Positions 52,035 through 62,400 of a stretch of DNA of 64,000 bases are shown in pieces. Origin of the DNA: Pythium myriotylum (Eukaryota; Oomycota; Peronosporomycetes; Pythiales; Pythiaceae); assembly GCA_023091665.1 (NCBI GenBank), contig JALJCQ010000011.1, positions 620,001-684,000 of the forward strand, given 5' to 3'. How positions within the stretch are numbered: position 1 is the stretch's first letter; each line of letters begins with the position of its first letter. The notes beneath the pieces were generated by a model. That model worked only from the letters and a program-made list of their open reading frames with translations, made no database searches and was not told the DNA's origin. A program made the translations under genes and the position numbers.

Positions 52035-53370
52035 TGTCAAATCCGAGTTCCAGATGGCGGGAAAGTGAGATTTGAATCTGATCCGCTCAGTGTGACTCGA
52101 TTCGTCATGGACCCATTTGAGAGAACAACCAAACAACTTCATGGACCAGCCAACATGTCGGCTCGTTTGTAGTCGTTCCTCATGCAGTCCACCAGTTGCA
52201 TTCTACAAATGTACCTACAGAAGCCACTGATGCAGCAACCATCGATAATGGAAGCTACAGAAAACGAATGTTCTAGGTCGGAGAGTTGCGACGTGCGGAA
52301 TACGCAAGCGGGTAACCTTCGTGATAGCCGCTTTGGAAGATTCTCAGGCCATCTGCCTACGCTGAATCGCATCGCTGGTACAACAGCCAACCTTGCGTTG
52401 GACGGCCTGAAGCCGTCGGGTCTAATTCCCCACGAGTCGAGACGGACTCGCACGAATCGCATTTTTTCTCAGAAACAATCGTGTCCATTGGAAAATAGGT
52501 CCATCAAAATCCTCGCGATAGGCCCGCACTAACTAAACGACTAAAGCTCACGAAGAAATGAAATGAAGGTCCCCAGACAGACGTTCATGGCAATCTCGCA
52601 ACACCTCGCCAAAGTTGTCAGAGAACTGTAGCAGCTTCAGCACCAGTTTGACAAAACTTGACCTCCGACCTGTTGAAATACTTATTCGCGAGGGGAAGTG
52701 GCGCTGACGATCTCTAGATATGAATCTCTCTTCGGGCCGGACGACCAACCCAACATGTTCCCTGTCTGAGCAAACCCTGCGCCTGGATGGCCGCTATGAG
52801 ACTAGTCGACCTGGGTCTTCCGCTGCCGCCAGGGCCTACCAGGCGCACGGCAAACCGACTGTGCGAGGGAGAACTCCCCGTCATCTATCTAGACTGAAGA
52901 CCCGCTTCTCGGTCACGGCCACGAGCAAACCGGGCTGCTGGGTGGCCGTGCCGAGACTAGTCGAGTCGGGTCTCGCGACACCAGTCGCTCCGGCAACCCG
53001 ACAATCCGACAATCCGGCAAACCGCGCGGTACGTGTTTGCATGATCCTCATGCTATACTTTTGCTCTATCGAGCACATTTTTCCCTTCCGTGCGACGCCA
53101 TCATGTGGATAGAGTGCATTCTCACTCGTCTTCATTGGACGGCTCATGGAAGAGGAGCTTGACGTCCGTTGACTCAAGATGTCGCGACCATTGTCACAAG
53201 TCTCACGGAGGTCGTCGGAATGTTGCTTGTACATTGTGGGTACAGCTTACCAACTGACTAGGTACGGATCTGAGATCTGATGCGTACTTAGTAGGTGCAT
53301 CCATCATCCACCCGAAGAGCTCCGTCCGTCAGCGCCGTCAATTAGCGCATCTTCACTTGGTTGAACAATC
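52035..53370. other. Intergenic containing dispersed-repeat copy B
   Basis: About 1.3 kb between divergent HTH-protein and LCMT-GNAT genes. The part at about 52570-53150 is repeat copy B. A 116-aa plus-strand ORF at 52182-52532 has no recognisable features and is not called. Confidence 0.45.
52570..53150 (-). repeat. Dispersed repeat, copy B (inverted relative to copy A)
   Basis: Reverse-complement relative of copy A, 3.2 kb away, enclosing the ALDH3 and CENP-B/Tc5-type genes. Shared blocks include 'tttgcatgatcctca', 'ggcaaaccgcgcggtacg', 'agactgaagacccgcttctc' and 'agttttgtcaaact' read on the minus strand. Divergence is greatest at the outer and inner ends. Confidence 0.75.
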
Positions 53371-55094
53371 ATGGCGACGAGCAGCGACCACAACGTCACG
53401 GAGACGGCGCTCGACGCCGTCAAGTGCAAGCTGTGAGTGTGCGCCTCGGCCGCGCTCGACAATGGCGGTGCTGACGGCGGTGGCTCTGCATTGGCAGCTC
53501 GGCAGCGAACCTCGGCTACTTTCGAGACGACTTTTTGACTCACTTCGTTCCAAAGCCAACCCGTCGAATTCCATTGGTAACTCATGGTTTGCGATGACTT
53601 GTCGTTGTCAACACACACTCAGAGTGGCTCTCTCCCGTCTGCTACAGATTCACCGCGGATACTACCTGCGCCACACGGCCATAGCTGCCTGCGTCGACCG
53701 CTTCCTTACCTCGGTGCCTGTTGGATCCGATGTCCAGATTGTCTCACTCGGGGCAGGTTTCGACACACTGTTCTTTCGACTCATGCAGCAGAGGAAAAGA
53801 CATCTGCGACTACTGGAGATTGATTGCGATAGCATTGTCGCTGCCAAGACCGAAACCCTGAAGACCAAACTGAGCAGCTTTCTTCCGCAGCTCGACGGAA
53901 ACGTGGTCTCGTCGGGAGATTATGCGTTCAGGTGCGATATCACTGAGTTAGACGCTTCATACGTGCTAGCTTCGAGCGATTTGGGCGATGTCTCTCGCCT
54001 GGAAAGACTGCTTGCAGCGTCCGGTGTGAAGCTCTCGGTCCCGACAATGCTTCTCGCTGAATGTGTCGTTGTAAGTTATATGATCTCTCGACGTCACTTG
54101 GACTAATCTCTGATGTAAACGGGGCTGTTTTCCTTAGTCATACCTCGAGCCTGACGCCGGCACGAATCTTCTGAGCTGGCTCTCGAAATCTTTCACTGAT
54201 GCAACCGCTGTACTGTACGACCCATTGACTCTCAATGACCCATTTGGCGAGACTCTGCAACACTACTTCGCCGTAAAAGGATGTGAATTGTTATCGCTGC
54301 GAACATTTAAGACGATAAAAGACCACACCGATCGACTGCTGCGGCAATGCTTGTGGAAGAGTTGTCGCATCATCGACATGAATGCGGTGTTCGAGGCTGC
54401 AACGAGTCAAGACGAGAAGCTCCGCATCCAGGGCCTTGAAGCTTTCGATGAGTATGCTGACTGGGTGATCAGCAATGCCCACTATGGCGTTTTCATCGCG
54501 ACGACTCAGGCTGTTTCTGTGAGACACTGGAGTCGTCAGTTCTGCGCAGGGAAAGGCTTTGCAGCAAAGCGAATGGAGGGGAATCTTGTGATTCGAACTT
54601 TCCAACCGGGCGATCTCGTCTCTGTTCAGAAGCTTTTCCAGTCGACGCATCTCGAGTACTCGTGTAAAGCAGTCACGAAGTTCGTCAACAATCGGGTTCG
54701 CTCGGGCGATTTAGCAGATGTGGAAGGGTCATTCTTTCACCAAGGAGGCCATTTCTGGGTTGTGGAGGCCTTGGGAGGCAATGAAAGCGAAATCGTTGGA
54801 TGTGTCGGTCTCAAACCCCACTCTGAGCCAATGACTGCGGAGCTTTGTCGTCTCAGTGTTGCGAACTCGGTTCGCCGAAAGGGGGTCGCGAGTCAACTGG
54901 TTGCAATCCTCGAGTCTTTTGCCCTATTGTGCGGATTCAAATTTATTCACCTAGACACCATCGAAAGTATGCTCGCTGCACAAGAGTTCTATCGGGCAAA
55001 AGGGTACAGGGAAGTCTCTGAGCGTGTGAAATTCTCGACGTTCACTCTAGTGAGCTTTCGGAAGGAGTTGAATGCGACGGTCGAGGATAATTGA
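53371..55094 (+). CDS. Leucine carboxyl methyltransferase fused to a GNAT acetyltransferase
   Basis: Exons 53371-53432, 53498-53576, 53648-54070 and 54138-55094 give 506 aa. Residues 1 to ~325 are an LCMT-family SAM methyltransferase: '..SAANLGYFRDDFLTHFV', 'RRIPLIHRGYYLRHTAI', the SAM motif 'IVSLGAGFDTLFFRL', 'LLEIDCDSIVAAK' and 'PTMLLAECVVSYL'. Family members methylate the PP2A catalytic subunit tail (LCMT1/PPM1) or act in wybutosine synthesis (LCMT2/TYW4). From about residue 335 a GNAT domain follows: 'LVIRTFQPGDLVSVQKLFQ', 'ELCRLSVANSVRRKGVASQLV' (acetyl-CoA loop) and 'YRAKGYREV'. One uninterrupted exon spans the junction, so the fusion is not a splicing artefact. Whether it is of PPM1 or TYW4 type is unclear. 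Confidence 0.88.
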
Positions 55095-55186
55095 GAAGAG
55101 GGCTTCTATTGTTCATGAGATAGAGATAGAGAATTTAGAATCTACTAGAGAAAAAATTGGCCGCTGCGTGGCGGTGCAAGTCACAG

Positions 55187-55864
55187 TCACAAGTCGTCTT
55201 CTGATGCAAACGGATGCGGCATTCGCGCAGCCTCCATGAGCTGATTGCCCACACAACTAGGAGCTGCACTTTCCCACAACGCCACGCGACCCAGCTTTGG
55301 TGAGCGCTTGGCCATACCGTGCACGTGGAATCGACGTCTCCATAGGCTCTCATCGTGTCCGTTGTTGATGTGGTCGTGATCATCGCTGTCACTCATTGCC
55401 GTATCCTGGTCCTCGTTATGGTCAGCCCGCAAAGGACTTCTCAGTGACGAGTTCTTCGGGCTGTGTTCGACTTGGTTACTCTGTCGTTCAAACTCAAAAA
55501 CCTCGGGCGATGCAGTCGAGTCAAAGGCGTTGAACATGGAGTGCGCAGTGTGAGGCAGTGGTGACTCGGCTGGTCGGCGCTGCCTCGTTGACGGCAATAC
55601 GACCGAAAACGTCGGTCTCATCGACACTTCCATCGCACGTAGATGTGGCGGCTGTGACGGTTGATCCATTTCTTTTGCCACGAACTGCTGGTGCTCGCGG
55701 CGGAACCGCAGAGACACTTTGCGCTGGCGCTCGTGGGTCTCAGTTTGATTATCGGGCAAGCGCGCAGGCGGCGCCGACTGCACGCCCGTCTTCTGGCGTA
55801 AGCGCCAGCGCTGCTGCTCGCGGAATCGTTCGACGTCCTGGGCAGTCCACTGCGAGTTCATCAT
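55187..55864 (-). CDS. Unknown 225-aa basic/polar protein
   Basis: Single exon, not recognised. The N-terminal 65 residues are basic and helical ('WTAQDVERFREQQRWRLRQKTG', 'HERQRKVSLRFRREHQQFVAKEM'), perhaps nucleic-acid or protein binding. The middle is Ser/Pro-rich with an acidic stretch ('NEDQDTAMSDSDDHDH'). The C-terminal 55 residues have conserved-looking aromatic and charged residues ('LWRRRFHVHGMAKRSPKLGRVALWES'). It ends 92 bp from the convergent LCMT-GNAT gene. Likely a real, oomycete-restricted protein, but no function can be given. Confidence 0.6.
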   Translation of the reverse strand: MMNSQWTAQDVERFREQQRWRLRQKTGVQSAPPARLPDNQTETHERQRKVSLRFRREHQQFVAKEMDQPSQPPHLRAMEVSMRPTFSVVLPSTRQRRPAESPLPHTAHSMFNAFDSTASPEVFEFERQSNQVEHSPKNSSLRSPLRADHNEDQDTAMSDSDDHDHINNGHDESLWRRRFHVHGMAKRSPKLGRVALWESAAPSCVGNQLMEAARMPHPFASEDDL

Positions 55865-56572
55865 TGGCGTCGAGGAGGTCTTGGTGGCGAGTTGGCTTCA
55901 GAACAAATGCGCCGAAAGTTGGAGCGAGGAGGTGGTTGAAGTTTCAGCACCAGCGACGCGCGACGCGTGCGGCGGTGGCTTCCCGGTCGCCCGGGCCTCG
56001 AGTTCGAGGAACTCGATTCGATGCCTCCTCCCAGTCAAACGCCGCGCGAGAAGTTTAGCCGAATAAGCTTTTTCTAGATTGGACTAAATGCTACAGTAGC
56101 TCTTGAAAAGGCGCGGATTGGGAAGATCTCACAAAGACTCCGATTTACATTGAGAACCCGAACCGAGAGAGCGACGGAGAAGGCTCCTCTCGGCCCTCGG
56201 GACGCCATCGTTTCGGCCCGGCGAAGGCTATTTCCATGGACCCGCCAACGGCTTCCGAAAATGGAGACCTCCATCCAGCCTTGTTCACCATCACTCTGCA
56301 GCTGACCGGGTCCCGTCCCTTACGCAGCTTCGACCTGTCACAATATTTATTCATGGTAATTAAATGAATGCAAAAATACATTTGTATGCCTTTATTACTC
56401 TATGTAGCGATATACTGTGTTTATCAATAGGATTCGGATCCCTATTTTGAGCGATCGGTTATGAGTTCTTTCTCCGGCCTCATCCCATGCTCGAAAACTC
56501 ACTTCCTCCCTCCGCGACCACTGCCGCGCCGCCGTCCAAGGAAGAAGAGGAGCTCCCCCACTCGCCAACGCC
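55865..56572. other. Intergenic, divergent upstream region
   Basis: About 700 bp between divergent starts. AT-rich around 56340-56430 with tracts such as 'atttattcatggtaattaaatgaatg'. No supported coding region. Confidence 0.4.
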
Positions 56573-57467
56573 ATGAACAGCAACCCGTTCCAGGTACGCC
56601 GCTCTGTCTCTCGCTCGCTCGCTCGCCGCGCGACTCACGTGGCCGCCGCGCGCAGGACCCCGCCGTGATGAGCGCGCGCTCCCCCAACGCGGCCATCGCG
56701 CTCGACCCTTCGCAGGTGAACGTCACGGTCCCGCCGTCGCCCTCGTACCAGAACCAGCCCGGCGCGTACGCGAGTCCGGCCCACGCCGGCGTGCCCGCGT
56801 CCCCCAACCCGATCGGCGTGCCGGCCAGTGCGCACCCGCAGCACAACCTCATGGACGAGATCGGCGACGCGATCAAGGCCACCAACAGCACGACGATCCT
56901 GCGACTGATGCGCACGGTTAACCTCTTGCTCGCTGTCGCGACGATCGTCGCCGGGCTGCTCGCCTGGATCTTCGGCCACGTCAACAGCTTCCAGAAAGTC
57001 ATCGCCGGCATCTATATTATGTGCGTTCTCGTGAAATGCCCTCTGTCAGGGTGATGGCATTGGACTAACATCGGCCTTTCTTATGTAGCATGTTTGGCTT
57101 CTTACTGCTGGCTTTTGAGCTGCGCACCGACAAGATCGACCAGATCTTCCGCGTCAACTTCGGCTTCATGTACGGCAACAAGACCCGCACGATCTTCCTC
57201 CTCTTGTACGTTCCATGACCACTGCTGCTGTTGCTCCAGTTTCAAGCCTCTGACGGCTGCTTTGTGTGCGTGAACAGCATGGCGATCTGGCCGCTGTCCA
57301 TGGGCAACTTCTGGCTCACAATCCTGGACGCTGCGCTGTTGTTTGTGAACGCATTCTTCAACTACTTTGTGATCTCCCAGCACCCAGCGTTCACACAAGT
57401 CGGCCAGCCAGCGCCAGTGGTCCCGCAGCAGCAGATGCCCGCCACTCAAGGCTCGTTCAACGTGTAA
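56573..57467 (+). CDS. COPI-associated/TVP15-like Golgi membrane protein
   Basis: Exons 56573-56593, 56656-57020, 57089-57205 and 57278-57467 give 230 aa. The tiny first exon encodes 'MNSNPFQ'. A Pro/Ser/Ala-rich N-terminal ~75 residues is followed by a four-helix membrane core: 'LLLAVATIVAGLLAWIFG', 'VIAGIYIIMFGFLLLAFEL', a region with 'FGFMYGNKTRTIFLLFMAIWPLS' and 'LTILDAALLFVNAFFNYFVI'. The 'GFMYGNKTRT.FL' loop is characteristic of the COPI-associated protein family (yeast Tvp15, plant and protist relatives), located in Golgi and vesicles. The C-terminus is Pro/Gln-rich. Residue 'F' at the last junction comes from tt/c. Confidence 0.82.
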
Positions 57468-58000
57468 TAGTCTTCTGATACACTCACGAATTGAATCATC
57501 GCACTCGCCCTCGCTGCCGATCCGAAGCAGCGTGGCCAACCAGCCAGGAAGCTGCGCGTGCACTATATAAGGCGCTTTACCACTTCTGAACAAGTTGTTT
57601 CCATCTGAAATCCTCCGTTCATCACCGAATTTCTCTGTCGAAATTTAGGAAAAGGGGAAAAGCGAAAGAGGTCTCGTTCTTTGTCCACGAGTCGTGCGTG
57701 GGACTGAGCTGTCCTGTCGGACATCGAAGTCGGTCAAAACGAGGCTCGGAAAAAGTGCTGAGCTTCGAAATCGAACACCATATTTGGCCAATCATGATCC
57801 ACCCTATCAAAAACCTGCTTTACTGAATACCCAAAGTACTCGCTTAGAAAGGTAGTCGGCTTGACCATCACTCTGAGACAGCGTTGGTCCTGGGCCACAC
57901 GGCGAGGACCAAGAAGGCACGACTCAGGAGCTACGCCCTCGGAGCCTCCTCTCCTCTCGCTCTTACCTCGTGTGCACGCCTCCCGCCTCCACGCAGCACT
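57468..58000. promoter_or_regulatory. Intergenic, upstream of TRF4-type gene
   Basis: About 530 bp between two plus-strand genes. 'actatataagg' at about 57561 is a TATA-like sequence but lies far (440 bp) from the next ATG. A CCAAT is at 57788-57792, about 210 bp upstream. No coding region is supported. Confidence 0.35.
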
Positions 58001-59209
58001 ATGTCGCACGATGGTGGAGAAGATTCTCTCGCGTTGCGCGAGACGGCGGTGCAAAACGGGTCCGTAGAAGTCCCGCAACCCATGTCCAAGTCGGCGCGGA
58101 AACGCAGTAAGAAGAAGCTTCGAGCCGCGCAGGCCTCCGCCGCCGGCGCCAAGCTGCCGCCGCCTGCGTGGCTGCAAAGCGTCGAGCGCGTGAACGACCC
58201 GATCATCCCCATCGCCACGCGGCTCGGCCAGGAGATGCTCCAGTACTGCGACTACACGGAGCGCGTCATGGAGAAACTCCACGTCGCGATCGAGGACGCG
58301 ATCTGGAACATTTCCGAATGCGTGCAGCTCATCTGGCCCGAGGCGACCGTGACGTGCTTCGGTTCTTTTGCTAGTGGTCTGTGGCTCCCATCCAGCGACG
58401 TCGACGTCGTCGTGATGGGGATCCCACAGCTTGCGACAGCGTCATCACTCGCCTCAAGGCCGTCGCCAAAGATCAAGCGATTCGTGTTGGGCATCCACGA
58501 GTTGGAGCAGATTGCCGCCAAGTTGCGCGTCCAACCCTGGGTCAAGCAGATTGAGGTTGTCGCGAGTGCCAAGGTGCCCGTTGCGAAGCTCGTGCTTGCG
58601 GAGAGCGACCTTCGCGTGGACATCTCGATTGAAAATGCGCACACTTTGTTGGGCATTGAGGCCAGTGCGCTCGTGCGCGAGTACATCACAGCGATCCCCG
58701 TTTTGTATCCGCTTATCATGGTGCTCAAGCAGTTCTTGCGAGAAAAGGGCCTGAACAATGCGTTCACGGGCGGCCTTAGCTCCTACTGCGTCGCGCTGAT
58801 GGCGTTCTACCTCGTTGAGCGGCAGCAAGCAACCAACTATATGGGGGCAGACGTGGGGCAGCTACTGCTGGATTTTCTCGAGTTCTATGGTACAATTTTT
58901 AGCTACGCGACCACGGGCATCTCACTCAAGCACGAGGCTTTCGGTGAGTATTACCTCAACCCCAACTTCACGTTGGACTCGAACGGGCGACCGCTGCTGA
59001 TGCCGCAGCTCGTGATCGACGATCCCGTGTATCAAGATGGGCAGCACAATGCCGCCGCCGGGGCGTTCGCCATCGCCCGCGTGATCTCCGCGTTCGAGAA
59101 TGCATTCTACGCCGTGAGTTTCCATCGGCCCACGAGATTCACGCCATCTCCATTGAGCCAACTGCTGCATTGGTCCGGCTATGACGAAAAACCCGCCAAG
59201 TCCGCCTGA
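58001..59209 (+). CDS. TRF4/PAPD5-type non-canonical poly(A) polymerase
   Basis: Adds short oligo(A) tails that mark nuclear RNAs for exosome decay (TRAMP in yeast) or act on mRNAs. Single exon, 402 aa from 'MSHDGGED'. A basic patch 'KSARKRSKKKLRAAQ' could be a nuclear signal. The nucleotidyltransferase core shows 'CFGSFASGLWLPSSDVDVVVMG' (G-S and the D-x-D pair) and the third Asp in 'DLRVDISIEN'. 'YPLIMVLKQFLREKGLNNAFTGGLSSYCVALMAFYLV' and 'LLLDFLEFYGTIFSY' are the PAP-associated central-domain hallmarks. The C-terminal nucleotide-recognition segment 'NAAAGAFAIARVISAFENAF' is complete. The frame is open 39 codons upstream but that leader lacks features. Confidence 0.92.
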   Translation: MSHDGGEDSLALRETAVQNGSVEVPQPMSKSARKRSKKKLRAAQASAAGAKLPPPAWLQSVERVNDPIIPIATRLGQEMLQYCDYTERVMEKLHVAIEDAIWNISECVQLIWPEATVTCFGSFASGLWLPSSDVDVVVMGIPQLATASSLASRPSPKIKRFVLGIHELEQIAAKLRVQPWVKQIEVVASAKVPVAKLVLAESDLRVDISIENAHTLLGIEASALVREYITAIPVLYPLIMVLKQFLREKGLNNAFTGGLSSYCVALMAFYLVERQQATNYMGADVGQLLLDFLEFYGTIFSYATTGISLKHEAFGEYYLNPNFTLDSNGRPLLMPQLVIDDPVYQDGQHNAAAGAFAIARVISAFENAFYAVSFHRPTRFTPSPLSQLLHWSGYDEKPAKSA

Positions 59210-59401
59210 TCAAATGTGTTTTGTTTTCGTGAGGATGCCGACTGGGTGTAGAGTTGAGAACAATTATAAAATGAAGTCAAAGGCATCATGTAAGAAAGAG
59301 GGTAAATCGAAGTCTATCTACTTGAGGTTGGTGGATGAATTACTACCACACATGCGGTGAATCCCTCTACGCGCCTCGTTTCGTATCGTATATGTCTAGG
59401 C

Positions 59402-62400
59402 TTACTTGCCGCCGCTTGAGGCAGCGGCCGCTTCCTCCGCGAGTTTCTGCTGACGTTCAATCTCGTCATAGTCGATATTCGCAATGATGTAGATAATGAT
59501 CAGCGAGATGACCGCCATCTTGATGAGCTGGCGCAAGTCCTTGAGCGTGAAGCTCTTGATCGAGGCCATGAAGATCTTTGGTGCAAAGATAAGAAGGCAG
59601 ACCTGGTCCCACACAAAGGCGCCGAGGACATCGAGCGTGAGCAAACCTGTCAAGATGCGGGCGAAGCGTGGGTCGGGCATCGGCACAATCTGCAGCACCT
59701 GGTTAAACAACGGCATCGCCTCAGTGCAAACTAGGAACACGCCGACGATACTGATGCCAAGCGAGTAGAGCAGGCCCGGGTTCTCCGTCATGCTCTTCAT
59801 GAAAGGTCGGCCCTTGTAGTTGACCGCGCAAACACTAACAGTCTGCACGCCGTTAATAAGGAAGATGACCGTGCTCATCACGCTCGGCTTGAACTCGCCA
59901 GGTTTCGCAGGCGTCAGATCGACGGCAGGGGTGTACTCCTTGGCAAGCTCCGTCAGGTAGATCATACACCCGAGGTGGAGGGCGAACTGGCCAACCAGAC
60001 TGGAGAACAGTGCTGGGTGGAAGATTGAGGTGAGTGGCCGAACAGGGGAGAGAGTATCGAGCGGAGTTGCACGGCTGAGTGTAATACTCGCGACTGTCGA
60101 GATCATGCCGAGGGCCATCATCTGCGAGTTCGCGTACTTGACCTTGTCCAAGTAAAGGACCGAGAGCGAGTACGAGCTGATCAGACAGTTAACAGCCAGG
60201 ATCTGGTACATCTGCATCGTGGTCACCAGCGCGCAGCGACCCTGTCGAATAATGTCGACGCAACCCTTAATCGATGGCGCACGCGAGGTAAACGGAGAAG
60301 CAATCGAAGCATCACCGAGCTTGACCATAGGCACTTCGCCATCCTCGAAGTCATCCATGTACTGAGCCATCGCTGCACTGTTCGCAAAGTTGGCAAATCC
60401 CTTGGCACCAGTGCGCTCGCCCTGAAGCTTACGATTCTTTTCAGCCTCGCGCTTGGCAAAGGCAGCGATGGCCTTCACCCGCGCAAACGACTCACCACGA
60501 GCCTCACGTTCGCGAACATCGGCCTCAATCTCCTCAGTCTTCTTACGCATCTCCTCGGCCTTCTGTTCCTTCGTCAACGCAGGTTTCTTGATGATCACGG
60601 GCTTCTTCTTCGCCTCCTCCTGGGGCTTCTTCTCACTTTGGAGAATCAGTTCGACATAATCCTTCTTCTCCTTACAACCCGACACATCAATGTTCTTCTG
60701 AATCAGGCGCTTCTTCAACACCGATACAGCCAGCTTCATCAGATCCTCGCGGCTCGCAGTCGGACCCGACGCGGCTGCCCCCTTCTTGTACTTCGACAAC
60801 CCGGTAATGCTCTTGTCCGCATTTGCAGATCCGAAACCACCGAGGAGCGCAACACCAATATGTGCTTGCTTCAGAGCACCGACATCGTTGCCGCCATCAC
60901 CGCACATGAGAGTGTGGTGCCCATGAGTCTTCAAGCACGTCAAGACCTTCTCCTTGAGCTCAGGCGTCATACGCGCAAACACACGGATGTGGTTGAGCTT
61001 GGACCAGATCACATCGTCGACTTCACCCGCCGCCGCGAGTGTCTTGCCGTTCACGCACAAATCGTACTTCTTCACAAGAACCGAAATATCCTTACTCTGG
61101 TACTCGACCACGACGGTGTCGTCGTCAGCGCGAGTCCAAACGAGACCTTTATCAGCCTCTCCTGGGACCTTTTCACTCAGCACCAAGGCTGGACGATCAA
61201 TAATGTTGACCTCCTTAGAGACGTGGACAGCCGTCAGGGTTGCATCTCCGGTGATCATCGACACTTCATGCGAGCTATCGCGCAATTTCTTGATGATTTC
61301 TCCACTGTCCTTGCGGACAAGACATTGAAAGACCGCGAAACCAGCAAACTGCAGATCGGACTCAGCCCAGCTGCGAGGCTTTTGGGCAACTTCCAAATCC
61401 GAAGGTTTGCCATCAAGATCCTTGTAAGCCAATGCGAGAACACGCATACCGCGGCGGGCAAGGCTCTGGTAGGTGGGCCAGTACCACTCCGGGATAGACT
61501 TCTCACGAAGCAGAAGTGCGACTGCTTCCGGACTACCCTTGACGAGCGAGCGGTAGCGCTGCCCACGTTCACCGAGGTTGACCTTGGCGATCACACTCAT
61601 TCGCTGAAGCTTGGAGGCAAAGTGATTGCGGTGCACGATGTGAACATACACGTCCTTCTGCTGAATACCAGAGCCCCAGCGGCGTTCACTAGCACGCTCC
61701 AGGTTCTGGTTCACTTGGCAGCGTTTCGTCGCAGCATCGTAGGAGAAATCGATGGCGCGAATAGACGCCTCTTCGACGGGATCACCAACCATCTTGCCAT
61801 CGATCTGGACAAGAGAATGGCAGCCTGCAAGCACGAGACTTGCGTTGATGTTGGATGCAATCATTGGGACATGGCTGAGCACCTTATCAGCAGGAAGCTT
61901 AGTCGACCCTGTCGCCGTCAGGTCATCGCAAACCACACCAACAGCCGTCAGCTGATCGGTCGTCAGGGTTCCGGTCTTGTCAAACAGACAGATGTCAACC
62001 TTGCCAGCAAGCGAAATGCGGAAAGGTTCCGTGCAAAAGATTGACAGTTTCACCAGAGATAGCAATGCCGAGTTCACAGCCATTGCCGTCTGCATCGGAA
62101 GCTCAGCCGGAATCACACTCGTAATAATCAACACACAACGCAGCAGCAGCTCGAAAGTGATCTTGCCCTTCTGCGCGATACCGTGGCGGAGGACGTAGCC
62201 CGATGACATGAACGCGAACACCATGAGCAAAAACACGAGGCCGTACGCATCCCACGAGCTACCTGTCACCTTGCCACTCGAAAACTCGATCATTCGCACA
62301 AGTTTACCCTGCGACGACGAGAAACCAGTGCGCAGCACGTAAGCCGTGCAACCATTGTCTGGTGCGCGCGGAATTTTCTTTCCCTCGCCTTGTGAGTGCG

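Noticed and set aside
52182..52532. A 116-aa plus-strand ORF between the HTH gene and the repeat
   Set aside because: It has no domain, plausible splice partner or composition shift, and probably arises by chance.
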